From assembly GCA_005768755.1 (NCBI GenBank), contig VAFL01000029.1, positions 1 to 19,002 on the forward strand: a stretch of DNA of 19,002 nucleotides, in the 5' to 3' direction. Below the pieces are notes generated by a model, which did not search any database, had not been told where the DNA came from, and worked only from the letters and a program-made list of their open reading frames with translations. This document shows, piece by piece, positions 1 to 6,382 of this stretch (within the stretch, counting starts at the first letter, position 1; each line of letters opens with the position of its first letter). This DNA is from Paracoccus denitrificans (lineage in GTDB: Bacteria > Pseudomonadota > Alphaproteobacteria > Rhodobacterales > Rhodobacteraceae). The position numbers were made by a program, and so were the translations under genes.

Positions 1-98
1 GGGCTATCGCCCACCGGCCCCGGAAACCATCGTAGCGATGGACCGTGCGCCGGTCATGCACTAACAATCAAACTGGACCACTCAGGTGGGGCTGATCA
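1..98 (+). mobile_element. 3' end of an IS3-type insertion sequence, left copy
   Basis: The first 98 bases carry the last codons of a transposase, its stop, and a terminal repeat ending in TGATCA. Read inward from the cargo side the tip is TGATCAGCCCCACCTGAGTG, with the 5'-TG dinucleotide typical of IS3-family ends and a resemblance to the IS3 tip as I remember it. Only this end of the element is in the window; the rest lies to the left. An inverted copy of the same end closes the window at 18905-19002. The family call rests on the tip and the short C-terminus. IS481 is the main alternative. Confidence 0.75.
2..64 (+). CDS. IS3-type transposase, C-terminal fragment (5' truncated by window edge)
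   Basis: Reading codons from base 2 gives 20 residues, beginning GYRPPAPET and ending PVMH, then a TAA stop at 62-64. The G-Y-R-P-P-A-P-E string is a familiar C-terminal motif of DDE integrases of the IS3 and IS481 families, a few residues before the stop and just inside the terminal repeat. The catalytic DDE residues would lie upstream, outside the window, so activity cannot be judged. The same codons occur on the minus strand at 18939-19001. Confidence 0.7.
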   Translation, partial: GYRPPAPETIVAMDRAPVMH

Positions 99-130
99 CC
101 GGCCAATCGCCCACTTACATCAACGCCACA

Positions 131-241
131 TCAACACTGAACCAGGAAAACCGCATTCACAGGTATAGACGGGCAGCCGAAGGCACAGACCGACAAAGAT
201 GCCGCGATGGGAGCCGGATCAATGGCAATTTCCCGGATCAT
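131..241 (-). pseudogene. 5' fragment of an unidentified gene coupled to the cupin gene
   Basis: The ATG at 241-239 overlaps the TGA stop of the cupin gene at 240-238 in an ATGA arrangement, the usual sign of translational coupling in tight operons. The frame runs 36 codons (starting MIREIAIDPA) to a TGA at 133-131, about 30 bp from the IS end. The product is too short to recognise. My reading is the start of a further operon gene cut off by the event that brought the IS next to it. It could instead be a chance short frame below the last gene. No function is assigned. Confidence 0.35.
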
Positions 242-654
242 AGGCGTTTTGCCTTCTCGTGCTCGTCGTCGATGCTTTGCTCGATACCCGTCGCAACCAT
301 AGTCCGGGTCGCATCGACGGTGGCATAGGTCCAGAAGATCCGCATTGGCCCTTCGCTTTCGTTCAGGAAGCGATGCGGCACATTTGCCGGGATCCATGTC
401 GTGTCGCCTGCCTTCAGCGCGTGCCGCTTTCCGTCGATCTCAGCAATCGCCTCGCCTTCGAGGATCATCACGCTTTCCTCGCAATTGTGGAAATGGACGC
501 CGATCTTTGCGCCCGGAACGAAGGCGGTGATGCCGTTGATCATGCTGGTCGAGCCGCAGCCACGGGTGACCAGCGGAATGGTGCGCGCGCCATTGCCGCG
601 GTCGTTCACGTGCAATTCATCAGGGCGCAGGATGGCGGGGGTCTTGTCGGTCAT
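238..654 (-). CDS. Single-domain cupin protein
   Basis: This 138-residue protein has one cupin barrel. Motif 1 (residues about 49-67) supplies His54, His56 and Glu60; motif 2 (about 83-97, G-D-x-x-W-I-P-x-x-V-P-H) supplies His94. This is the normal metal-binding set, so a metal-dependent role is plausible. Small cupins of this kind occur in sugar and carboxylate operons as isomerases, dioxygenase-like enzymes or ligand sensors; nothing here picks one. An AAGGAG ribosome site lies about 4 bases before the ATG. The gene follows the aldehyde dehydrogenase gene after 11 bp, so it is probably the third gene of the minus-strand operon, and its stop overlaps a possible fourth gene. It looks full length. 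Confidence 0.85.
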   Translation of the reverse strand: MTDKTPAILRPDELHVNDRGNGARTIPLVTRGCGSTSMINGITAFVPGAKIGVHFHNCEESVMILEGEAIAEIDGKRHALKAGDTTWIPANVPHRFLNESEGPMRIFWTYATVDATRTMVATGIEQSIDDEHEKAKRL

Positions 655-665
655 TTTCTGCTCCT

Positions 666-2036
666 TTACCGGGCCGGCCCTATCCAGACCGTCTTGATAT
701 TGGTGAATTCGCGGATGCCATAGCTGCCCAACTCGCGGCCATAGCCGGATTTCTTGATCCCGCCGAACGGCAGGCGCGCGTCCGAGGCGACCATGCCGTT
801 GACGAAGACGGCGCCGGCGTCGATTTCTCGCGCCATGCTGCGGGCAAGCGCCATGTCCGAGGTCCAGACCGCCGCGCCGAGGCCGAACTCGGTGTCATTC
901 GCCAGCGCGACGGCCTCGTCGGCGCTGCCGCATCGGATGAGCGAGGCGACCGGACCGAACAATTCCTCGCGGAACGCGGTCTGCGAGGGCGTCACCCGGT
1001 CCAGCAGAGTCGGCGCGTAATAGCTGCCGGGGCCGTCAAGGGGCGCGCCGCCAAGCAGCAACTCGGCGCCCTCGGCGATGGAGCGGGTCACCTGATCGTG
1101 CAGTTCGGCCCGTAGGTTCGTCCGCGCCATCGGGCCGATCTGCGTCGACGGATCCATCGGGTCACCGATCTCCAGCGCCTTGATGCCGCTGAGAAAGGCC
1201 GCGGTGAACTGATCGGCGATCGCCTCGTGCAGGATAAAGCGCTTGGCGTTCACGCAGGACTGGCCGCCATTGGTAAAGCGGGCCTTGACCGCGACGGCGG
1301 CGGCCATCGCAATATCGGCATCGGGCAGCACGATGAACGGGTCCGAGCCGCCCAGTTCCAGCACCTGCTTCTTCATCGCCTGCCCGGCCTGCGCGGCGAC
1401 GAGTTGGCCGACCTGAGTCGAGCCGGTCAGGGTCACCGCAGCGATCCGATCATCGGCGATCATTCCGGCGACGCTGGAGGCAGGGACCAGCAGCGCGCGC
1501 ATCAGCCCCTCGGGGCAGCCGGCGCGCAGCATCGATTGCTCGATGGCAAGCGCGCAGCGCGGGACATTGGCGGCATGTTTCAGGATCGCGCCATTGCCGG
1601 CCGCCAGCGCTGGCGCGGCAAATCGGTAGAACTGCCAGAACGGATAGTTCCAGGGCATGATCGCCAGCACCACGCCCAAGGGGTCGAAGACCACGCCGGA
1701 ATGCTCAGCCCCCGACGGGATCGTTTCCTCGACCAGAAAGCGCGGCGCTTCGGCGGCGTAGAAATCGCAGGTGGCGGCGCATTTCTCGATCTCGGCCAGG
1801 GATTCTGTGATCGGCTTGCCAATCTCTTCGGTGATGAGCCGGGCGAAATCTGCCTTGCGGTCGCGCAGGTCGACGGCCATCGCGGTCAGCAGCTTCACGC
1901 GCTGATCGATCGGAACCCGGCGCCCGTGCTTCTGTGCGTTCGCGGCGTCTTCCAGCGCGCGCTCGACCTCGTCGGCACCGTGCAGGTCGAACTCGGCGAT
2001 CAATTCGCCGGTGGCGGGGTTGATGGATTGCATCAT
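666..2036 (-). CDS. NAD(P)-dependent aldehyde dehydrogenase, succinate-semialdehyde dehydrogenase type
   Basis: This 456-residue protein is a complete ALDH-superfamily enzyme oxidising an aldehyde to a carboxylate. The catalytic set is visible: Asn130 in the P-W-N-Y-P-F motif, Lys153, Glu227 in L-E-L-G-G, and the nucleophile Cys261 in N-G-G-Q-S-C. The N-terminus (S-I-N-P-A-T-G-E) and the short length are like the Sad/GabD-like succinate-semialdehyde group. The true aldehyde is not evident; a semialdehyde from sugar-acid breakdown, such as 2-oxoglutarate semialdehyde, would also fit. It is 27 bp downstream of the amidohydrolase gene and 11 bp upstream of the cupin gene, so co-transcription is likely. 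Translation may begin at either of two consecutive ATG codons. Confidence 0.9.
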   Translation of the reverse strand: MMQSINPATGELIAEFDLHGADEVERALEDAANAQKHGRRVPIDQRVKLLTAMAVDLRDRKADFARLITEEIGKPITESLAEIEKCAATCDFYAAEAPRFLVEETIPSGAEHSGVVFDPLGVVLAIMPWNYPFWQFYRFAAPALAAGNGAILKHAANVPRCALAIEQSMLRAGCPEGLMRALLVPASSVAGMIADDRIAAVTLTGSTQVGQLVAAQAGQAMKKQVLELGGSDPFIVLPDADIAMAAAVAVKARFTNGGQSCVNAKRFILHEAIADQFTAAFLSGIKALEIGDPMDPSTQIGPMARTNLRAELHDQVTRSIAEGAELLLGGAPLDGPGSYYAPTLLDRVTPSQTAFREELFGPVASLIRCGSADEAVALANDTEFGLGAAVWTSDMALARSMAREIDAGAVFVNGMVASDARLPFGGIKKSGYGRELGSYGIREFTNIKTVWIGPAR

Positions 2037-2063
2037 GGCGGAACCTCGGTTTCGGGGTGGCCC

Positions 2064-2930
2064 TTAGCGGGCGAAAAGCCGTGTTGGGTTGATCGACAGG
2101 ACCTGGCGGCGCGCCTCGGCGTCGAGCCCGGCCTCCGCCAGCAGGCGCGGGACCGCGAGGGCGTCGACCTTGCGGAAGGGCTCGATCTGCGAGATGGCGC
2201 GGGCCGCGCGATCCGCGCCGCCGCCGGTATGCGGCCAGTCAGAGCCCCAGATCAGCCGTTCGGGCATCACGGCCCAAAGCCGGGCGACCAGATCCCGCGC
2301 AAGGCGCGCTTGCGCCGCCCGGTCCTCATCCAGCCGGTAATCGGCCGAAAGCTTGACCCAGACCGGGGCATCGCGGCAGAGCCGTTCCAGCGCGTCCAGC
2401 TGTTCGGCCCCGTCCGACGCCCGCGCGCCGGCGAAATGGTCCAGCACCACCGGCAGCCCGGCCGCTTCCAGCACCTTGGATTGCTGCAAGATGCGCGTCA
2501 GTGGGGCAAAGATCTGCAGGAACATGCCGCTGCCCCGCAACCGCTCGGCCATGCGGCGGAACGGGTCGGCGTGCCGCGCCTGCGAGGCGACCAGGTTCAC
2601 GCGCATCCCGACCACGCCCGCCGCCTGCAGATCGGCAAGCTCGGCATCCGTGACCCGGTCCGGGTCAACGACGGCGACGGCGCGGCCATTCGGGCCGAGC
2701 TCGCGCAGCGCCCACAGCAGGCAGCGATTATCGGTTCCGTAAACGCTTGGCTGGACCAGCACCGTATTCGTCACGCCCTCGCGGAGCAGCCGCTCTCGCA
2801 GTGCGTCGAGGCTGGCCGGGGCGGGCGTGTAGTCGCGCGCCTCGGCATAGGGAAAGCGCGCCGGGTCGAAGACATGGACATGGCAGTCCCATGCCTCTGC
2901 CGGGATCGTTACTGCTGGCGTGTCGGCCAT
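2064..2930 (-). CDS. Amidohydrolase-2 family (COG3618) lactonase / lactone isomerase-like protein
   Basis: This 288-residue TIM-barrel protein is of the amidohydrolase superfamily branch that includes 2-pyrone-4,6-dicarboxylate lactonase (LigI) and D-galactarolactone isomerase. Visible motifs are W-D-C-H-V-H (His17, His19), L-D-H-F (His165), W-V-K-L-S (Lys193) and the C-terminal W-G-S-D-W-P-H (Asp231). The family hydrolyses or rearranges lactones, so a role in opening a sugar-acid or carboxylate lactone is likely, though the substrate is unknown. It is the first gene of the minus-strand operon, divergent from iclR across about 100 bp. A GGAAG ribosome site precedes the ATG. Length matches the family and no key residue is obviously missing. 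Confidence 0.85.
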   Translation of the reverse strand: MADTPAVTIPAEAWDCHVHVFDPARFPYAEARDYTPAPASLDALRERLLREGVTNTVLVQPSVYGTDNRCLLWALRELGPNGRAVAVVDPDRVTDAELADLQAAGVVGMRVNLVASQARHADPFRRMAERLRGSGMFLQIFAPLTRILQQSKVLEAAGLPVVLDHFAGARASDGAEQLDALERLCRDAPVWVKLSADYRLDEDRAAQARLARDLVARLWAVMPERLIWGSDWPHTGGGADRAARAISQIEPFRKVDALAVPRLLAEAGLDAEARRQVLSINPTRLFAR

Positions 2931-3030
2931 ACTGACTTCCGTTCAATGCAGCGTCGGGTCTGCGAATGCCTAGACCTTGAAGTGAATATGTGGCAATAAA
3001 AAACCAATAGTGTTTCACTGGGTAAAACCA
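2931..3030. promoter_or_regulatory. Divergent control region between amidohydrolase operon and iclR, with a possible IclR operator
   Basis: These 100 bases separate two divergent starts and are richer in A and T than the genes. An imperfect inverted repeat GTTTCAC-TGG-GTAAAAC spans 3012-3028, directly before the preferred iclR ATG, and a 9-bp direct repeat AAAACCAAT occurs at 3000-3008 and 3024-3032. Such symmetry beside a regulator gene fits an autoregulatory operator that could also control the amidohydrolase operon. I see no convincing -35/-10 pair. Confidence 0.45.
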
Positions 3031-3708
3031 ATGCCCGCCATTCGCAATGAATCGGTCGAACGTGCGCTGTCGATCCTGCTGGCTTTTTCCAAGCGGCAGC
3101 CAAAGCTGTCGCTTACGGAACTGTCCGAAGAGACGGGGCTGCACAAGAGCACCGTCTTGCGGCTGGCGCGATCGCTTGGGCTTTACGGCTTTCTCGACCG
3201 GGACGCGGCCGGGCGCTTCTCTCTTGGGGCCGGGACCTGGCATCTGGGACTGATCTTCCGGCAGGGTTTTGACACCGGCGAGACCATCCGCCCGGCTCTC
3301 CGCGAACTGGTGCGCCTGACCGGCGAGACGGCGTCGTTCTTTGTGCGGGCGGGCGACGACCGGGTTTGTCTTTACCGCGAGAACAGCCCCGGTCTTGAAC
3401 GCTACGGGGTCGAGGAGGGGATGCGGCTGAAGCTCGGCACCGGCGCGTCGGGGCTGGTGCTGCGGCGCAATACGGGTGAGGTGCTGGCAGATCTTTCCGC
3501 CTTCAATGCGCAGGGAACGGTCAGCCTGAATGCCACGCGGAACCCGAATATCGCCTCGATCGCCGCGCCGGTCTTTTCCGCCTCGGGCCAGTTTCGCGGC
3601 GCGCTGACGGTCTCGGGCATCAATACCCGCTTCACCGCCGAGATCCGGGCGCAGGAGATCCGCACGCTGGAAGCCATCGCGCGCGCCCTGGGCCAGAAAA
3701 TCGCCTAG
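3031..3708 (+). CDS. IclR-family transcriptional regulator
   Basis: This protein has 225 residues from the ATG at 3031. An N-terminal winged helix (about residues 5-65: S-V-E-R-A-L-S-I-L, L-S-L-T-E-L-S, G-L-H-K-S-T-V-L-R-L) is followed by the IclR ligand-binding domain, ending with the usual S-G-x-x-x-R-F pattern and a C-terminal helix. IclR proteins sense small carboxylates and aromatics and often control a divergent operon, here probably the amidohydrolase-ALDH-cupin genes. A GTG at 3010 would add 7 residues, but it would place the coding region over the inverted repeat, and family N-termini align better with the ATG. Its TAG stop (3706-3708) overlaps the stop of the convergent gntR gene. 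Confidence 0.9.
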   Translation: MPAIRNESVERALSILLAFSKRQPKLSLTELSEETGLHKSTVLRLARSLGLYGFLDRDAAGRFSLGAGTWHLGLIFRQGFDTGETIRPALRELVRLTGETASFFVRAGDDRVCLYRENSPGLERYGVEEGMRLKLGTGASGLVLRRNTGEVLADLSAFNAQGTVSLNATRNPNIASIAAPVFSASGQFRGALTVSGINTRFTAEIRAQEIRTLEAIARALGQKIA

Positions 3709-4616
3709 GCGTCCGGCTTGTGGCTGGCCGACCAGTTCCAGGCGCGCGGCGATTTGCGTTCCAGCGCCCCGGCCAGATGGCGGCGCAGGAAATAGGAGGC
3801 CTCGGCGATCTCGCCGCGTTCCAGCAGTTCGATCAGTTGCAGGTGCTGGGTGCATTGCACCGTGAAGCGTTCAAGGTTGACTTCGGTCCGGTATTCCATC
3901 AGCCGCCGCATCCGGTTCACGCGCTGCAGCGCGGTCAGGAAGAAGGGGTTGTTCGACATCCGGATGAGATCCTCGTGGAACTCGGCGCCGTTGGCCAGAA
4001 GACGCTCGGCCGGGGTATTGTCGATGCCATATTCGATCATGCCCGACTGGATGCGCTTGTGTTCGTCAAGCACGCCGCGATCTAGCGCGAATGACGGCTC
4101 CAGCATCGCCACCGGCTCGATCGCCATTCGGAAGCGGTAGATCTCGCCGAAGGCCTCGGCGGTCTTGGCGACGGGCAGGAAGCGCCAGCCGTAGCCTTCC
4201 TTGCGCTCGGCCCAGCCTTCGCGGGCGGCGCGCATCAGAAGGTCGCCGACCTTGGACTTGGTCCAGCCGTATGTCTCGCGCAGGAACAGTTCGGTCACCT
4301 CCTCGGGCAAGCGGTCGGTCAGCCAGTCATCGGCCATGCGCTGATAATCGTCGCCCGAGCCGCCCTTTTGCTTTTGAAGCCAGGTTTGCAGGGCCTCGGG
4401 GATGTCGATGGCGACGAAATAGCCGCGATTGACCTCGCGATGCAGCGCCCCCTTGGATTCCAGCAGCTCCAGCGCGTCGCGCACCGGCGTGCGCGAAACC
4501 CCGTACCGCTTTGCGATCTGCTGGGTGCCGATGTGATCGCCGCCTGTCAACTCGCCCGAGATGATGTCCTGCGCGAGCTGGACGGAAATCTTCTGGGCAA
4601 GCGCGCTGAGGGCCAC
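3705..4616 (-). CDS. GntR-family transcriptional regulator (FadR/FCD type) with an enlarged middle region
   Basis: From a GTG at 4616, preceded by a GAAGGA ribosome site, this gives 303 residues. An upstream ATG at 4802 is possible, but the extra residues look non-coding. Residues 6-70 form the GntR winged helix (I-A-K-R-Y-G-V-S-R-T-P-V-R-D-A-L-E-L-L). About 157-290 is an FCD ligand domain with E-F-H-E-D-L near 212 and conserved His258 and His280. Between them, about residues 80-150, is a second wing-like segment (V-G-D-L-L-M-R-A-A-R-E-G-W-A-E-R-K-E) absent from ordinary 220-240-residue members. It is divergent from tctC and is the likely regulator of the large operon, with a sugar acid or carboxylate as effector. 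Confidence 0.88.
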   Translation of the reverse strand: MALSALAQKISVQLAQDIISGELTGGDHIGTQQIAKRYGVSRTPVRDALELLESKGALHREVNRGYFVAIDIPEALQTWLQKQKGGSGDDYQRMADDWLTDRLPEEVTELFLRETYGWTKSKVGDLLMRAAREGWAERKEGYGWRFLPVAKTAEAFGEIYRFRMAIEPVAMLEPSFALDRGVLDEHKRIQSGMIEYGIDNTPAERLLANGAEFHEDLIRMSNNPFFLTALQRVNRMRRLMEYRTEVNLERFTVQCTQHLQLIELLERGEIAEASYFLRRHLAGALERKSPRAWNWSASHKPDA

Positions 4617-4893
4617 AGTGGTCTTCCTTCTTCTTGGGCGGGCAGGGCGCCCGTTGCCGGGACAGATTAACCTTGGTGACGTGGTTTTCAATAGCGGAAA
4701 AGCCCACACTTCCTCGCGCGCGGCGTCGCGCATGAGGCTCGAGTTTGCCGTAATTGCTGTAGTTGGCAGGAGTCCGTGGCGCACATGGCCTGAGGCGCGC
4801 AAAATAGAAACTGGTTTTATAAATCAATAGATGCAATATGTGACAGGTGGGCCGATTCGGCCGCCAAGCAGAATTCGAGAGGGGAGGACTCAC
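4617..4893. promoter_or_regulatory. Divergent control region between gntR and the tct operon
   Basis: This 277-bp gap must carry the promoters for gntR (-) and the eleven-gene operon (+). The part from about 4740 to 4850 is AT-richer than its surroundings. It holds the palindrome TTTATAAA (4816-4823), which contains a -10-like TATAAA, and a nearby repeated CAATA (4825-4829 and 4834-4838). I could not find a matching -35 or a clear GntR-type operator, so exact sites are not called. GGGAGGA before the tctC ATG is a strong ribosome site. Confidence 0.45.
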
Positions 4894-5883
4894 ATGTTCA
4901 CGAAAACCATCCGCGCCGCCGCGCTTGGATCCATCGCGGCGCTTGCGCTGGCAGGGACGGGTTCGGCGCAGGATTTCAAGCCGCAGAACCCGGAATGCAT
5001 CGCGCCCTCGGCGCCTGGCGGTGGCTGGGACTTCATTTGCCGTACCACGGCGAAATTCATGCAGGAACTGGGGCTGATCGACGGCACCATGCAGGTGACG
5101 ACGAAGACCGGGGCCGGCGGCGGCGTGGCTTATGCCTATGTCGCGAAAGAGCGCACCGATGACGGCAATCTGATCGTCGCGGCCTCGAACGGCACCACCT
5201 CGCGGCTGGCGCAGGGGGCGTTTCCGGGCTCCATGCCAGATGATGTCTACTGGTTCGCGACCTTCGGCGCAGAATATGGCGCCATCGCGGTGGATGCGGA
5301 TTCCGAGTACCAGGACCTGAAGGGGCTGATGGATGCGGTGGTCGCCGATCCGCGCTCGGTCGCGTTTGCGGGTGGTTCGGCGGTGGGCGGATATGATCAC
5401 ATCAAGCCGCTGCTTCTGGGCAAGGCCGCCGGGATCGAGGATGTCCGGCAGATGAAGTATGTCGCCTTCTCGGGCGGGGGAGAGGCGATGACGGCACTGC
5501 TGTCGGGCTCTGTCCAGGCTGTGTCCGGCGACTTCTCGGAGATCCGCGGCTTCCTGGAATCGGGCGATATCCGCGTGCTCGCGGTGCTTTCGCCCGAACG
5601 GCTGGGCGCTTTCCCGGATCTGCCCACCGCGAAAGAACAGGGCTATGAAGTGCTGGGCGCGAACTGGCGCGGGCTTTACATGCCCAAGGACGCTCCGGAT
5701 GAGGCCAAGACATTCTGGGTCGACTCGGTCCGCAAGATGACAGAATCCGCCGAGTTCCAGAAATACCTCGCCGATGCGGCGATCGAGCCCTTCAACAATT
5801 TCGGCCCCGATGCCGAGGCATATGTTGCGGGCAACATCAAGGAAATCACCGATATCTCGAAGGAAATCGGGATCATCCAGTAA
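4894..5883 (+). CDS. tctC: Tripartite tricarboxylate transporter solute-binding protein (TctC/Bug family)
   Basis: This 329-residue periplasmic binding protein starts with a signal peptide: K-T-I-R, a hydrophobic stretch of residues 7-20, and cleavage near G-S-A-Q at 25/26. The mature protein opens like Bug/TctC proteins, with A-P-S-A-P-G-G-G-W-D near residues 34-43, then K-T-G-A-G-G-G-V-A-Y, the region usually contacting the ligand carboxylate. It delivers a carboxylic acid to TctAB for proton- or sodium-coupled uptake. Family ligands range from citrate and dicarboxylates to aromatic acids, so the substrate is unknown. The ATG at 4894 follows a strong GGGAGGA; an in-frame ATG at 4831 would block the signal peptide. 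A stable hairpin follows the gene. Confidence 0.92.
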   Translation: MFTKTIRAAALGSIAALALAGTGSAQDFKPQNPECIAPSAPGGGWDFICRTTAKFMQELGLIDGTMQVTTKTGAGGGVAYAYVAKERTDDGNLIVAASNGTTSRLAQGAFPGSMPDDVYWFATFGAEYGAIAVDADSEYQDLKGLMDAVVADPRSVAFAGGSAVGGYDHIKPLLLGKAAGIEDVRQMKYVAFSGGGEAMTALLSGSVQAVSGDFSEIRGFLESGDIRVLAVLSPERLGAFPDLPTAKEQGYEVLGANWRGLYMPKDAPDEAKTFWVDSVRKMTESAEFQKYLADAAIEPFNNFGPDAEAYVAGNIKEITDISKEIGIIQ

Positions 5884-5892
5884 GTGCCGTGC

Positions 5893-5916
5893 CGGGCCGG
5901 CATGCGCGCCGGCCCG
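5893..5916 (+). terminator. Strong intercistronic hairpin after tctC (probable 3' stabiliser or partial terminator)
   Basis: A 9-bp perfect stem (CGGGCCGGC at 5893-5901 with GCCGGCCCG at 5908-5916) closes the 6-base loop ATGCGC. No T-run follows, so it is not a canonical intrinsic terminator. Hairpins at this position, between a binding-protein gene and its membrane partners, commonly protect the upstream message and raise the ratio of binding protein to permease. Confidence 0.75.
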
Positions 5917-5940
5917 ACCGCCACGCCTTGGGAGGAACGC

Positions 5941-6372
5941 ATGAGCGATCGAATATTCGGCGGTGTGGGGCTGGTGCTTGCGGCCTTCTACATCTGGGCC
6001 GCAACCATCATCCCGGACAGTTTCATGGCCGACGCCATCGGCCCGAAGACCTTCCCGATCATCATCGGCATCGTCATGGCGCTGTGTTCGGGCTATTTCC
6101 TGCTGCGCCCCGATGCCGAGCCCGCATGGCCAGGCATGGCCGGCTTGCTCGAGGTCGTCTGCGCCTTCGCGGCGATGATGCTCTACTCGATCCTGCTGCC
6201 GGAACTGGGCTTTCTCATCTCGACAGTCTTCGCCACCGCCTATCTGACATGGCGTCTGGGCACTGCGCCACTGAACGCGCTGGTGTCGGGCCCCGCCACC
6301 TCGGTCGGCATCTACGTCGTCTTCAAGCTGATCCTCGGGCTGTCGCTGGCCCGTGGTCCGCTGGGTTTCTAG
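5941..6372 (+). CDS. tctB: Tripartite tricarboxylate transporter small membrane subunit TctB
   Basis: This 143-residue hydrophobic protein has about four membrane segments (near residues 6-22, 36-54, 68-102 in two passes, and 115-136). This is the architecture of the TctB subunit, which pairs with TctA in the inner membrane. Sequence is weakly conserved in this family; the assignment rests on size, hydrophobicity, the P-K-T-F-P-I-I-I-G motif typical of TctB, and its place between tctC and tctA. The ribosome site GGGAGGAA lies shortly before the ATG. It ends 10 bp before the tctA start. Confidence 0.9.
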   Translation: MSDRIFGGVGLVLAAFYIWAATIIPDSFMADAIGPKTFPIIIGIVMALCSGYFLLRPDAEPAWPGMAGLLEVVCAFAAMMLYSILLPELGFLISTVFATAYLTWRLGTAPLNALVSGPATSVGIYVVFKLILGLSLARGPLGF

Positions 6373-6382
6373 GGAGAATCCG

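Larger units (their letters stand above)
1..99 (+). repeat. 99-bp inverted repeat, left arm
   Basis: Bases 1-99 are the exact reverse complement of 18904-19002. Identity ends at base 100 (C here, A on the complementary right arm). The repeat consists of the transposase C-terminus and the IS terminal repeat. Base 99 probably matches by chance, since the IS tip should end in CA at 98. Confidence 0.97.

Noticed and set aside
99..104. Target-site duplication inside the IS tips
   Set aside because: Bases flanking the inner tips (after 98 and before 18905) do not match. The informative outer flanks lie outside the window.
1227..2999. 590-codon plus-strand frame opposite the aldehyde dehydrogenase and amidohydrolase genes
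   Set aside because: Low-complexity shadow composition. The minus-strand genes carry complete catalytic motifs.
4617..4802. Upstream ATG extension of the GntR protein to 365 residues
   Set aside because: The extra 62 residues do not resemble the family. The GTG at 4616 has a good ribosome site directly before the winged helix.
4831..4893. Upstream ATG for tctC
   Set aside because: It would put 21 polar residues before the signal peptide. The ATG at 4894 has a strong GGGAGGA site.
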